This document shows, in pieces, positions 20,479 through 31,953 of a stretch of DNA of 64,000 bases. The translations under genes were made by a program, and so were the position numbers. The notes beneath the pieces were generated by a model, which saw only the letters and a program-made list of their open reading frames with translations, made no database searches and had not been told where the DNA came from. Every line of letters starts with the position of its first letter. The first letter of the stretch is position 1. Source of the stretch: Lepas anatifera (Eukaryota > Arthropoda > Thecostraca > Lepadidae); contig JAOTON010002218.1 in NCBI GenBank assembly GCA_034440635.1, forward strand, positions 353,274 through 417,273. The letters run 5' to 3'.

Positions 20479-22811
20479 TTATTCGCTCGATATAGCAAAA
20501 TATCCAATAAAACTGTTCGTTTTGACAATCGCCCATCAGTTGATGATTGTCAGATGAAGTTTATACCAAAAAATTTCCGTCAGGTGACTGGCCAGGAGCG
20601 ACAGCGAGTACGTCCAGCGGCCCAGATGCTCAGCGAGCGCGTGGGAAAGTGTCTACTCCACCTATTCGGTCAGCGCTTCGTCAAGCAGGCTCAGTTCGTC
20701 ATCACCTGCGACGAGATGTTCGACACCTGCAACTTTCGGTGCTTCCTGGACGGCAAGGCTCATCGGTCAGCATTCGGCTTGGAGCACACCATCAATGCTC
20801 AGTATACTTCTCTGCTCGAGTTCATGCGGCTGATTCGGGACTCCCGAGTCGGATGCCAGAGCAGGTACCATTCCAGAACGGGTTCATCATGTCCTTAACA
20901 GCCCTGCGAGGTCTCCACAGCATGCTTCAGAACATCTACGGTGTCAAGTACTTTCTGACGTCCCGGGTGAATCAGGACATGGTAACAAACTTCTTCTCTC
21001 AGGTCAGGTGCTTGGGAGCAGGCAGCACCCACCCAACGGCGGTGGAGGCCAAGACTCGTGTTCTCATGCTAGACCACATGCTGATGGAGCCCCAGTCTCG
21101 CTGGAAGAAGAAGAATCAACATACCTGAGTGCGGCTACCCTGCAACTGGACACCCCCCCCCGACAGTCATTACTGAAGAGCTGGATGACATCGCTGCTGT
21201 GTGATCAGATGGAGAGGGTGCAGCCGTGCCCCGCTCCACCGGTACCGGACAACCCGGAGCAGGACTGGCTGGACGAGGATGACCAGGACGACGCCGCGGA
21301 ACGAGCTGCTCCGTCAGCAGGGGACGCGAACCAAAAACTTTGTAAGCAGGCACCGGCCTACGTGGCGGGCTTTGTTGCTGCAAAATCAGGGTTGGCAAAT
21401 TTAAGCCACGTTCTGGTTTAAACCGGTTTAAACCATGGATTAAACCGGCTGGCATAAATTAATTTATGCCACCCTGGTTTAAACCACTTATCATGACAAT
21501 AATAAAAGCCACTCACGTTAAGTTCTCGCGAGAACTGTTTTTCATATTTTCAAAAAATAATATGGAACTTAAAGTATAAATACCATATTCATGTTCAAGT
21601 GCTTACTGATCTTAAACATATATTTTTGGAGTGTCACAAACGCCAACAAAAACCCTAGCACAAACTAACCTATCATTAACATTTTAAAAAAATACCTTTG
21701 CATTCCAATAACCATGCACCAAATAATATTGGCCAACATCCACTAAAAGACCACCAAAAAAGCACGATAGAGTAAATGGCCTAAGTTTGAACAGGGCCAA
21801 AATTCTAACCACCAGCTTTCAAATGCAAAGCTGTCTTTCTGGCACAGGGCCCTGCGCGGCCGTCATTAAGCCGACATGATGCAGTCGAGCAATGTGATAT
21901 GTTGCTGCCCAATGAATGTTTTTTTGTATAGTAATTTGTCACGCTTTGTGTGAGACCAATACAATTTTGCCTTGTTTTGGAATTGGTTTAATGACTATGT
22001 AAAGTCCATATATCTAACCAACCATAATAGCGAAGGAATATGTGACCTATCTCCACATCCAAGTAAAACGCTGTGATTACGTGAACTGTTGAAACAGTAT
22101 CACATGCTCCTGTTCGTAACAGTATGCTCCAGCTTGCCAGTATTAATCAACATTGACTTTGTGCTCAGCCAACTTGATGGATGACATGCTCAACTCAAAT
22201 TCTTCAAACAATATGCAAATTGATAGTATTGTGCAGTTCTCACCTATCTTTCTTTGATATGAAAGGGTGTTCTTGGATTAAATGGGTCTTTCATTGATTC
22301 TGAATTTAAGCCGGCTTTTATTAATTAAAGCCGGTTTAAACCGGCTTAAATTAATAAAAGCCACTGGCTGGCATAAATTCAATTTAAGCCGGCTTTTTTC
22401 CAACCCTGTGCAAAATGCAAACCTGTGGACAGCTCTCTCTGATACATATCACCGACCGTGCCTGTAGTAGATGAAAGTGGGAAACTGGAGTGGTTGCAAC
22501 GTCTCAATCGGGGTGGTCTCACAATACCAAGTGAAAAGTGGCTTAGGCAAGTAGGGGAGCTAGAGGTTTTAGTTTGTGATATGCATGGACCAAGCGACAT
22601 CGATAGGAAACCAGGATTCATTCGCCGTTTGACTTCTGATGTGCTGGTTAAATTCCCGGACCTTCACGAAAAGGTAGCGCGAAAGTACGCGGTGACGAGA
22701 ACACACATGCGGGTGAAGTGGCTGCAACGGTTGTATGCGGAGGGGAAGCGAAAGGCAAGGGCAGAACAGAAAAGTCGTCGGGAAATGAAGAGAATGCGTT
22801 ACTACATTTAG
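20479..22811 (+). pseudogene. P-element/THAP9-like transposase, C-terminal half, disrupted
   Basis: Contiguous homology spread over several frames. From 20554: KFIPKNFRQVTGQERQRV and AAQMLSERVG. From 20883: NGFIMSLTALRGLH, then KYFLTSRVNQDMVTNFFSQVR, the hallmark C-terminal block of P-type transposases. From 21108: an acidic linker ending AYVAGFVAAK. After the MITE: WLQRLNRGGLTIPSEKWLRQV up to RTHMRVKWLQRL. Lesions seen: frameshifts near 20840-20880 and 21060-21110, the MITE at 21387-22408, and an in-frame TGA at 22440-22442. The N-terminal DNA-binding THAP domain is not next to it. The transposase is no longer functional. Confidence 0.8.
21387..22408. mobile_element. 1022-bp hAT-type MITE inside the transposase pseudogene
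   Basis: The ends are CAGGGTTGGCAAATTTAAGCC and GGCTTTTTTCCAACCCTG, with a perfect 8-bp duplication TGCAAAAT (21379-21386 and 22409-22416). Removing the element plus one duplication rejoins the host frame without any shift, which independently confirms both edges. Subterminal regions contain repeated and palindromic GGTTTAAACC/AAGCCGG blocks. No coding capacity. Confidence 0.95.
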
Positions 22812-23908
22812 TAAAAGTGATTGAGTAGTATCCTCAGGTAGCCAGCTATTATTGATAATACTGTATCTGCACCCAGTTCGTATACTAATCGGGCGTTTAC
22901 CCGCTGTAGCGCCGCGTCAGAGGTACGAGTCGGTGATTGATAAAGGATTATTTATATATTTTAGGAACGTGCATTGATCTATATATCTATGATAGAAGTG
23001 ATAACAGTTGTGTGTACGTTTGGTTTTTTACATGTGTTTTTTGTGATTTGGATGTCCCTTGCGCAAAAACATTTAAAAACTTAAAAAATAGCGGGGAGTG
23101 GTGTGGCCCATAATATTTGCTATACATTTTTCTTCTTTGTTTTTCTTCGTAAAGTAAATGGGCACATGGGAAAGGGAAGGGCACTCCTGCATACCCAACA
23201 ATGGGCAGGGGCAAAATTTTATGCGTGATCTGTACATTTTGTGTTGCGTAGTTTGTTGCCGCCGTAAACTTATCAGTTATGTATGCTAGTCAAATCAAAC
23301 TGTTGGCTTCCCTGTTATGTATAGTAGTGTGACCTTTGTACACAGTGTCCTATTTTTGGTGCATCTGAACAAGAAGTGAAGTATTCGTCATATATTTATC
23401 GTGACGAACGGCTCAGTGGCTGAGACTGCGTTAGTGCGCAAACCATGAAAGAATACGTGTGGAAATGAACGCGACACCACACAAAACATGTGCACGGCGT
23501 TACGATTTCGTTTAGCATTTGTATACCGTCAATTCTCTGCTCACCTATATCATGATTAAATGTATGATTATGGATTGCGATATTTCATTTGGAAATGTCT
23601 GCCGAGATGGTGCTGAATTAAATAGTCTTTCCGAAAAATTGCACTCAATGTGATGTCAAAGGAGCTTCTTCGCTGCCGTGATGAATATAAATCACTGCAT
23701 TGGTACATAAATTTTGTTCCACGGTATTTACCTAAGCATTTTAACACAAATTATATCGTTTTCTGGTGAAGTTGCTAGATCTTCGAAAGAAAATGCCTCC
23801 CACGTTTGTTGTGTTGTGCCCTGATTTAGCTTGACAAATTTGAGAAAATGCCTGAAAATAAATATCCATTGAAAAATGTTCCCGCTGAACATATGGCTGG
23901 TAGTTATG
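22812..23908. other. No gene seen
   Basis: Sequence after the transposase pseudogene up to the next TTAA element. It probably includes the pseudogene's 3' flank. I could not recognise P-element terminal repeats or any other feature. Confidence 0.4.
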
Positions 23909-23912
23909 TTAA

Positions 23913-24960
23913 CACGCGCATTGACGGGGGGGCGGGTACCCGCCCCCCTCGGGTTTTTCGGAGACAGTAGAAAAACGGCGGCGCGTAGCGCCGCCGTACT
24001 TGGCATACATTTTCCCTCATCATTTTTACAACTTCTGTGAAAATTTTAAGGTTAGGTCATCTCAGGTCAGATCACCAGTACAGGTCGTGACCTAACCTCA
24101 AAATAGTTTGATAGTATAAGTCGGAGCAGGGTGAACTTATCCGATTGAAACTCATCACATAATGGGCCCACCGAGTTCTCTAAAATATTTTCCGGTATTT
24201 TTTATATCGATGACCTAAGGTCAGGTACAAGGCATGACATCTCCGTTGGAAATACATGGGAAAAATGTTTTTTACTGAATAAATCAGTAAGGGATGGTGA
24301 TAAAGCGTTCATTCTAGTTGCATTAGACTCACCTTGTCTTTGCGGTTCTAATGATATAAATTTATATAATTTGACCTTGACCTGACCTCAGGTCAGGTCA
24401 AATCCTTGATTTGACCTAGCAAGGTCAAATCATATATCATTCGATTCGGCTTGCTACGAGGATTCCTATAGTTTAAAAGTAGTTTTGCTCTATCTTTACT
24501 TGTTCAGATGTAATGGCCGAAAACCTTAATTTATATGTTATCCCTAGGACGGCCAGTGTGCAAAGTATGACATTTTTGACGAGATCTCGTTGGTGCGAGT
24601 GCACTTGGGGACAGGAGCGAGTGTGCGAATTTTACCAACCTGGTGCGAATTTGTGAGACTGGTGCAAGGAAGGTGACACTGAAAACCAAACAAATAATGG
24701 CTAGGTGGTTATAAAGATACAGGAGGGGGCCTTATGAAAAGTCCTCAACTAACTAACTAACTAACTAATAAGAGAGAACCTCTCGTGACCTTAAATGTGA
24801 CCTGACAAAAAATGGTTCAAATATTTTCGATAAAGAAATAAATGGGCTACCCAACGCTTTACCGTTTTTCGCTACCTACCGTGGTTCTCGAGATCTTAGG
24901 GGGCAGGTACCCACCCCCTCGTCAAGGTGAAGGTGGCTCAGACCCTCGTCAAAGCGCGTG
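23913..24960. mobile_element. TTAA-flanked element with CACGCGC ends, 1048 bp
   Basis: TTAA flanks at 23909-23912 and 24961-24964, with termini CACGCGCATTGACGGGG and GTCAAAGCGCGTG. The GC hairpin module (23971-23990) lies next to an A-run, the mirror orientation of copy A. It contains many AGGTCA/TGACCT hexamers, including a 25-nt near-perfect palindrome at 24377-24401. A half-copy of the CCAGTSTGCAAAG MITE sits inside at 24553-24777. Confidence 0.9.
24553..24777. mobile_element. Half copy of the CCAGTSTGCAAAG MITE
   Basis: Begins with a complete terminus CCAGTGTGCAAAGTATG and follows the right half of the family in inverted orientation. It stops at the (AACT)n loop near 24777. The other terminus is missing, so it is a deletion derivative. 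Confidence 0.7.
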
Positions 24961-25079
24961 TTAAATTAGGAGACATTAAAATTGTAGTGAAAATTTCCCG
25001 CAAGGTCATTTTCATTTCCGCTGGGGGCTAGAGGGTAAGATGCTCCAACGACAGAACACTTGTGCCAATGAGCGCCGCC

Positions 25080-25470
25080 ACGGCACCTATAATTAGGGGG
25101 GCAAACCCATTTCTGCCTCTCCTAGGTGGGAACGAATATTTTTTTGCTCTACAGACCTTGTGTAAACATCTCTTTCAGTGCTTGTCAGACCTAGTATAAA
25201 GCTACATCTCCAAGTACATGATCGCTCTCCGGGGCGAGGGGGAGCGAATATTTTTTACTCTACAGACCTAGGGTTAACACTTTTCAAAAATTTCCCCGGC
25301 GTTTTGGGGGGCCAAAAGATAGTTTGGTCCCCTCCAACGCTTTGGGGGGCGATGGTCTCCGATACACATCAACTCTACAGCACAACCCCTGGCCATCCTC
25401 GGCGCTCATAGATTCTGATCTAAATGCACCTTTTTCCCCCCTACAATAGAAAACCTGGATCAGCCATTGT
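25080..25470. repeat. Dispersed repeat, also at 62085-62290
   Basis: Shared blocks include CAGACCTAGTATAAA, AGTACATGAT, GACCTAG followed by GTTAACACTTTT, and TTTGGGGGGCCA. The right border CCTGGATCAGCCATTG resembles a hAT terminus (CAATGGCTGATCCAGG when reversed), but I could not pair it with a left end or a target duplication. Confidence 0.55.
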
Positions 25471-25530
25471 ATGTTTCTGTTCAGAGCACCATAGTCTACA
25501 CACTTGAAACACTAAAAACGGGTCTTCACT

Positions 25531-25767
25531 CATACGCGTCGGAAAAAGGGGGCCAGGGGGACCTGGCCCCCCACTTTTCGGCCAAAAATTTCCTGATCTC
25601 AGTAAAAATTAGGGAAAACCGGACATTCTTATATCCAGCCGCTGCGGAAGGCTACGAGGAGCCCAAATTCGAAGAGTTTTTGGTCCTGATGTTGAAAGTT
25701 TTTTGTCAGCATCAGGTTGAAGTTTGGCTGCCCCCCCCCCACTTTTTTGCCGGTGGCGACACTTATG
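25531..25767. mobile_element. hAT-type MITE, CATACGCGTCGG family, copy 1
   Basis: 237 bp from CATACGCGTCGGAAAA to GACACTTATG, flanked by TCTTCACT and TCTTCAAT (7 of 8). A subterminal GGGCCAGGGGGACCTGGCCCC palindrome follows the left end. Two more copies are at 34397 and 38924. Terminal symmetry is weak beyond CATA/TATG. Confidence 0.8.
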
Positions 25768-25775
25768 TCTTCAAT

Positions 25776-26830
25776 GTCCTTACTTTACCAAGCCGAGCCC
25801 ATTACAGCCTTCGGGGTACCGCCGGACAGATTTTCATCTCTAGTTGTGTTCTAAAGTGACTCAACGGCAATTTGCATTACTCCCGGCCGGCTCCTGGGTT
25901 TGTTTTGCAAAACTCGAACAGAGGTGTGTTGGACTGCTAGCAACCTACAAACTCTTTTGTGGTGCGCAGGAGCAATTCTGCATATTACGGGCTCGCTGCC
26001 GTCTGCATTCTATAAAATACGATATTGCGCGTGCGCGTTGCAGAAAAAACCTGCCAGTCCGCCTGCAGCCGAACACATTTCCAGTTAGTTCGGGTCGGAC
26101 CGTAGGTAGAGGTTTAAATCTTTTTTCAAATCTTTCTTGTGGGATAAATTTGTAAAATTAATGACAAAAAAGTGTAAAAATACATTCTGAATACAAATAC
26201 ATAATATGAGAAACATAAAAACACAATTTTAGTAACCATGGCAACGAGAGAAGACTGTCCCTGGCTAGTGATGGAGTGCTGGGTTTAATACTCTAACTGC
26301 TATTGATAAATATTTCGATAATTGTGATGTGGCCTCCCAAAAAATTGGGCGAAGATGCAAAAATGATTATTGGTTTCAGGATCAGGATTTTTCAAATATC
26401 AAGAAACCACAATAAAAATTTTTCGCGTATCTCCCTTTAAAAAAAAATAACCGTTTTCAAAAAAAAGTTGTAAGAAAAAAAATAAAAAAATAAATAAATT
26501 AGTCCTTTTAACCAAACCTTGCAGTTTCATCCCGACCACAGCGGCCCAGGGGTATGTCATTGCCTATCTCCCTGTGTGTTACCCGGCGCCATCTTGATCA
26601 CTGTTGACGTCACGCCTCTGCGCGGGATCTGCGCATCTGCGGCTATTGCGGCGCCTAATAGAAGCGCAACAATTCAAGTACCAGAAAAACAATCTGGATA
26701 GTTGAGATATTTGATTACAAGATAGTTGAGGCAGTGTGATCAAGAATGTGGTGCTTGTTCTTTTCATTCTATTTTCCCAGTGTCTCTTTTGCCTTATGAT
26801 TATTGTGATGGGAATACTATGAACTAAACC
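25776..26830. other. No gene seen; repeat block at about 26290-26440
   Basis: The block near 26290-26440 (GTGGCCTCC, then AGGATTTTTCAAATAT, AACCACAATAAAAATTTTT) matches the right part of both duplication copies (3930-4060 and 17390-17510), so it is a dispersed repeat. An A-rich run follows at 26440-26500. The last 130 bp before 26831 may hold the promoter or 5' UTR of the THAP frame, but no element is recognisable. Confidence 0.45.
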
Positions 26831-27120
26831 ATGGTTATTTGTGCTGTTGCGAGGTGCTCCTCGTGCCCAAGAAAACCAGAATGTGCGAACTTATCCTGTT
26901 TTTCGTTTCCAATCAAAGACATAGAGCAGTGTGAGGAGTGGAGACACAGGTGTGCAAGGGAGGATAGATTAAACGTGAAATATGCGCGCATTTGCTCCCT
27001 GCAGTTTTCGAAACTGACCTGGACACCTCATGTGTGCAAGATGGCCATGGGATTTAAAGCCAAGCCGTGTCTAAAGCCAGGTGTCTTGCCATCCTTGCAC
27101 CTTCCAGCTCGTTTGTCCAG
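26831..27120 (+). CDS. THAP-domain exon 1, with His-to-Gln change in the zinc site
   Basis: The ATG sits in a strong context (ACCATGG). The first 90 residues match a THAP DNA-binding domain: CAVARC near the N-terminus, FSFP at about residue 24, the conserved Trp in CEEWRHRC, then RICSLQF, and the closing LKPGVLPSLHLP (an AVPTF-like box). THAP fingers use C2CH with a final C-x-x-H. Here the position is CSLQ, so the His (residue 58) is Gln, one base away. Zinc binding is therefore doubtful. The exon ends at a strong donor, CCAG|GTGAGA. It may be a host gene or the 5' end of a P-type transposon. The broken transposase at 19.8-22.8 kb is upstream on the same strand, so this is not its missing start in normal order. 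Confidence 0.75.
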
Positions 27121-27538
27121 GTGAGAAACTCAACTACATGGAAAATTATTAAGATTTTCCATGTACATTGAAACATTGTTCCCTAGTATTCAGAATGTGC
27201 TTGGGTTCTTACTTCTTGTTGAGGGAGGTGGTGGGCGCTCAAATCCTGCCTCAATTAGACATACTTTTTTCTTCACTAGGGCAAAATTTGTCGTGATGAA
27301 CTCTACAAACTCCACTTAAAAATGGTACTAGTTGCTTCTTTAGCCTTATTTTGGGGTATCTCTGTGGCTATTGGGGTCAGTGCTTTTTCAAGTTTTCCTC
27401 ACTGACTCCAAAAGGGGAAAAAGCTGCCCCAAGTAATTATTTCTGCCCCATCAAAAGCTTTAAAAATGCTGAAATGCTTTGAAAGACCAAGCTTTTTGTT
27501 CCATTCAAAGCATATAAAAATTGAACATTGCTTTTCAG

Positions 27539-27625
27539 GAGTGTATGTGCGCCTGCTTCTGAGAGGTGTGCACGGAACCAGAGAAGATCAGACCACCAGC
27601 TGGTTGACCAGGTGCTGACAGAAAG
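27539..27625 (+). CDS. Probable exon 2 of the THAP-domain gene
   Basis: Bounded by an acceptor (GCTTTTCAG, ending 27538) and a donor (AAAG|GTTAGT). It is 87 nt long, keeps the phase left by exon 1, and is open across 29 codons (contains CAPASERCARNQRR). I recognise no domain in it. Further exons were not found downstream. Confidence 0.45.
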
Positions 27626-27855
27626 GTTAGTAAACAACTTTGACTCAATGAGTGGTATTTAAAGCTAGTGTGGTTAACTGGTATCAATACTACCTCTGAT
27701 GTATTAATGCAGGGGCTCCCAAAAGTTGGAGTCAGAAGGGGGGATGAGAATACAAAATATTTGAACCGTCTAAATTAAATAAGGTTCAGTGTTGGAATTT
27801 TGTAGAGGGGATGCAGACTTTTGGTGCATGTACAGCAAGGGGGGGTTATTGGCAA

Positions 27856-28032
27856 CTCAGATTCTGAGCTAGGACGTTCTAACTGAGACCAAATAGCTCA
27901 GATTGCTTCCACTATGCATGCATAGTAGGCTAGTCTTCCCGCTAGGTAGCAGGCCGGAGAGACTGTGCATGCACAGTGGAAAAAATCTGAGCTATTTTGT
28001 CTTAGTTTGAACATCTCAGCCAAGAATCTGAG
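27856..28032. repeat. Foldback repeat of about 177 bp
   Basis: Arms of about 70 bp at each end are inverted copies at roughly 80% identity (CTCAGATTCTGAGC on the left against CAAGAATCTGAG on the right; both contain AAATAGCTCAGATT in opposite orientation), around a 35-bp loop. Confidence 0.7.
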
Positions 28033-28673
28033 ATGCTGATCACTCACATGCAGAAGCATAATGGATGATTCTGCCTACCTATCAGCCTCAAATGGGATGT
28101 GAATTATTAATTGTTTAACACATATATTTTATGAAGAAAATATCACTCATCCAGATGTATTGAACCTTTGTTTCATCATGCTCTGGATTGTAATCTTTAT
28201 TCAGAATTTGAATTTGTATTCCACTTTCATTAAGCAATTTGCACGAACTGTTTCTGGTCAATATATTTGGAAGAACCAAAATTTTACATGCTCTGTATGT
28301 CCCAGAACAATTGCACTGAATTGTCACTGTCCATCCCTTCTGTGTGAAGATTATAGATTTTTTTGATTATCAATATAGCTGTACCCAGTGGTGTATACAA
28401 GGATGACCAGGGGGCCTAAGTCCCCCACCGAATGTTGTGGTGCTTATAGTAAATTCATAGCTGGATACTGTTGGAGCTGGAGACTGTACGATGGGATTAC
28501 TGGTGGATGGGATTACCGTTTCGGACAATTTTTGTACCACTGCATCCCCACCTTCAGCATCATGTTTTTCATCAGCGGGTCAGAGAAGTGTTGCTGGAAT
28601 CATTTACTAAGGTAGTTGCACATTGACTTCAGTGCTTCCTTGGGGATTCCTGCTGCAACTTCATGAAAGCACT
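28033..28673. other. No gene seen
   Basis: AT-rich sequence with short unrecognised frames. A hAT-like left end, CAGTGGTGTATACAAGG, occurs at 28387, but no matching right end was found. Confidence 0.4.
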
Positions 28674-28803
28674 GCATTTTAGTGAGAGGTCCATTGCACT
28701 GAATTTTCCTGAGAGGTCCAGAGCTGGTGCTAGTGCTGCATTTTAGTGAGAGGTCCATAGCACTGAATTTTCCTGAGAGGTCCAGAGCTGGTGCTAGTGC
28801 TGC
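28674..28803 (+). repeat. 63-bp tandem duplication
   Basis: Two nearly identical 63-bp units starting at CTGCATTTTAGTGAGAGG (28674 and 28737), one base different inside. The unit itself contains GAGAGGTCC twice. Confidence 0.85.
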
Positions 28804-29005
28804 TAATCAGAAACAGAGGAACTACATAGAATGCATGGTATATACCCGCATACAGGGAAGGCCTTCCAACTTTTCAGCGTCATCTGGGGTGAGGAATGGA
28901 ATATGGCTCAGTAGGAAAGCATACTGCATACCACAAATGCCTGGAGCCATAAATTTGGCCTGGCTGTCTGCTCCTAGGAACCGTGGTCTGCTCCACGTCT
29001 CTGAA

Positions 29006-30462
29006 CGTGCCCCGCTGGGGTCCCTTGCATGACGCGCCCCGCTGGGGGCGTTTTTCGCCCGATCCGTATCTCGTTCCCCAAAGAAGCTAAAGGAAAATTG
29101 CGGGAGGCGTTCGGAAGCTCTTGACATGGCGAAGAGAATTTATAAGGATAATTTTTATTTCAGGTCAATATTGAGGTCAGCATAGGTCAAAGAATGCGCC
29201 ATAGGCTTACAACAGAGCAGTGTGCGTTTCCCTCTCTAGATCTGCCCCCAGGGGAGCTAGAGCAAATCTTTATGCATCATTGGATTCCTTTCATCGCGGC
29301 GAATCGAATGATGTATAATATGACCTTGCTAGGTCAAATAGTCAAAATAACCTGACCTCAACCAAGGTCAGGGTCACAGAGTGACCTGGTATGATCATGT
29401 TGCATATCAATCGACTCCCCGTGACAATATAAACACAATGCAAGCAAAATGGGAGCTTTATCTCAATTCAGTGAGAAGTTATTGGCAAAACAATCACTCT
29501 CTGCTCCCTTGACCTAATAAGACCTTTGAAGGGTCAGATGCTCAAAACTCAACTTTATGGTCCAGATCGTGGTATGAATAAACAGTTTGAGGATGTTCAG
29601 CCTTATCTATCCAGTATTTCCTGACAACGAGTCCATTCTATTTTTCACCATAGTCTTATAATGGGGTTGACCAAAAAATTGACCCCACCTTAGGTCACCA
29701 ATATCAAAATTCCGAGATAGCAGATTTGTAGACCCTTATGACCTTATCATTTTGTGGAAGTTTCAAACTGATCGGTTTGCAATGCTCCCTGGGCGCTGCT
29801 TCAAACTCGTAATTTTAGGTTTTGAGGTCGGTTCACTCGACTCTGAATAGGTCCTTGACCTGACATGATCTTAAAGGGAATGTGGCACCTTGGTGGAATC
29901 TTGGAATTTAGTGAAATTAGGCGTACTTTTAGCCAAAAATAATGAAACCACTCATGATTTCTCTGAAAAATGTTCAATAAGCTCAATATTTTGTTTTTAA
30001 AAATACTCCTCTAGAAAAAGCAATGAATATCAGCCTGTAGATTATGTCCCGATCTGGCAACCACTACCATACTTGAAACCCTTCAAGGGCTTCGATTGGC
30101 TGATGTTCATCGTGACGTCAGCATATGTCGTCACACCAGTAGCTCACAACAATGGCCGCCCGGCGACGGGCTGATGGGGGGGCTGGTGTCAGGAAGGTTT
30201 TAGTTTTTTTTACGGAAACATCGAGTTCCAAGACAAATGAAATATGGATTACCGGGTTTTCCGACTTGCTTTACAACTTGGCTATCTCAGTTAAAATCAC
30301 GTTGTGAAGGTGCCACATTCCCTTTAACTAAAAAATTTGGCCAGATGTGTATAATTGATCAGGAATAAGCTACCTTTAGTTTCGTTGTTCTGCGTCTCTT
30401 CGTTTTTTGAGCTATCTGGGAAAAACCAGGAGGGGGCGAATTCCCCCCCAGCGGGGCACGTG
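29006..30462. mobile_element. TTAA-type element with GTGCCCCGCTGGGG ends
   Basis: The right end is GGGGCACG followed by TG and TTAA (30463-30466). The left end CGTGCCCCGCTGGGG follows TGAA, a degraded TTAA with about 2 bp missing. A second copy begins at 35176. AGGTCA/TGACCT hexamers are frequent (29160-29520, 29825-29870). It carries the nested MITE at 29875-30323. Confidence 0.75.
29875..30323. mobile_element. TTAA MITE, AGGGAATGTGGCACC family, copy 1
   Basis: 449 bp flanked by TTAA (29871-29874 and 30324-30327), with perfect 17-bp inverted ends AGGGAATGTGGCACCTT. It shares an internal block with copy 2 around a TGACGTCA-like core (30113-30120). Nested in the larger element. Confidence 0.9.
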
Positions 30463-30466
30463 TTAA

Positions 30467-31369
30467 CCGAACTATGTTGGCGATAGTGTCTCGTGGCAGT
30501 CCCACGCAGAAATGTTTTGTGAAAAGGCTGAAAGAAAGAGCAGTCGTCCACCTTTTAGGTGGGCAAGCCAATGTTTCAGCAAAAGTCACTAAGAACTCGG
30601 AGAGTGACTTATGATTTAAACCTTAGTTAATTTGTCTCTCCTGACAAGCGGATGGTATCTGGGATAGTTTGTACTTATATCTTGTTACAGGTACCTGGAC
30701 GAAGTAAATAATGCATTGTACAGTATGTTTATAATTATGTCACGCTATAAGTACGGACATATCATACTGTCGTCCCTAGTAGTTTACGCTTATATTTTCC
30801 CATAGCCATGGGTGTCGAAAGCGGAGGGGGTGTCTCCCCCTACTTGATTCATTTGTTTTGCGTTGATTGATTATTTGTGCTTCTTGCTTCTGAAATTTTG
30901 TCTAACTAATTTTATAGTTCCGTTTTGCCATGCTGATTTTTGCGCAGTCTTATTGTTATTTTTGTTTCTGTTGATCAGTTATTACGTAAAAAAGGAAATG
31001 AAAAAGTGGGATGATGTTGATAATACTATCTCTTGTTCTCTGACCATGATTTTCAGTGCACGTTATGACTATTGCGATACGAAGGTTAGTATCCGGATAA
31101 GGTTTTCTGGCGTATGCATTTGCTTATTTGGTATACATTTCATAGATCCAATTTTTCGTAAAAAATGTGGTCAAATTCAGTTATAGGAACATGGTTAAAT
31201 TTTCATTCGTCCCACGACTCCTATGTTCGTCCTCCAACTCCTTTTCATTTATTTGCCTTCTCCTCACATGCCTCTTCTTTCCTAGAGAGTATGGCATTGC
31301 TCACGTGGGTTCGAATCCCTCACTGGTACTTGATGCAACCGGGATGGAGTGTGCATGCCACTCTCTGCT
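30467..31369. other. No gene seen
   Basis: AT-rich sequence with one 107-codon frame (30863-31186) rich in hydrophobic residues but without recognisable motifs, and probably fortuitous. A B-box-like GGTTCGAATCCCT at 31309 hints at a decayed tRNA-derived repeat. Confidence 0.4.
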
Positions 31370-31454
31370 CAGTGGCGTAGCCAGTATTCGATTAAGGCGA
31401 TAAACAATCGTTTTGCAGGACAGACCTCATAGCGCCCTTTCTGGCTACGCCACT
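31370..31454. mobile_element. 85-bp hAT-like terminal pair
   Basis: CAGTGGCGTAGCCAG and, 55 bp later, CTGGCTACGCCACT form a 14-bp perfect inverted repeat of the common hAT terminus type. The flanks do not show an 8-bp duplication, so it may be a deletion product. Confidence 0.55.
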
Positions 31455-31953
31455 TACTTTACCTTTGAAAACTCCATCCCCCTTGCCTTTTCCTAGGAAC
31501 CGTATTTTCATCCAATCACGCGTTATCACAGCCTACTTGCATACTGATGAGTTGAGCTCAGCAAACTCATTCAACTCTACTGCGTTAATTTACCTCACTT
31601 ACGTGGACACTTCAGGAAGGGAAGGGGTGGCGTAGTAATTCAGTTTACTTTCCTATGCCTTTTCCCATTTAAAATCGCGATTGGGAAAAGGCGAAGTACA
31701 ACCAGCTAATTGCAAACGCCTGTAAGCGCATATTGATAAGCTTTGCAGTAAATATCATTGAACTTGACTTTGACTTCCCCTCAGCTGAAGGGCCAGTGCA
31801 GCCAGAGAGTCTACTGACCACCCAGTGTTTAATAAAATGCAGCGTTATTGAATTTTTCCTTTTTGAAGAAGCTGAGTTAGCTGGGGCGGGAGCGGGGGTG
31901 AATCCCCTCGGTCAGTAGGTCAGTAACAGCTGGGGAGGTTTCAACCCTTTCGC

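Noticed and set aside
19836..27625. One continuous THAP9-like gene from the transposase blocks to the THAP exon
   Set aside because: The THAP exon is downstream of the transposase C-terminus on the same strand, the wrong order for a single gene; treated as separate loci.
27711..27850. hAT end CAGGGGCTCCCAAAAG
   Set aside because: No matching right end or target duplication found nearby.
30863..31186. 107-codon hydrophobic frame as a membrane protein
   Set aside because: Base composition is AT-rich, there is no signal or homologous copy, and hydrophobic translations are expected from T-rich DNA.
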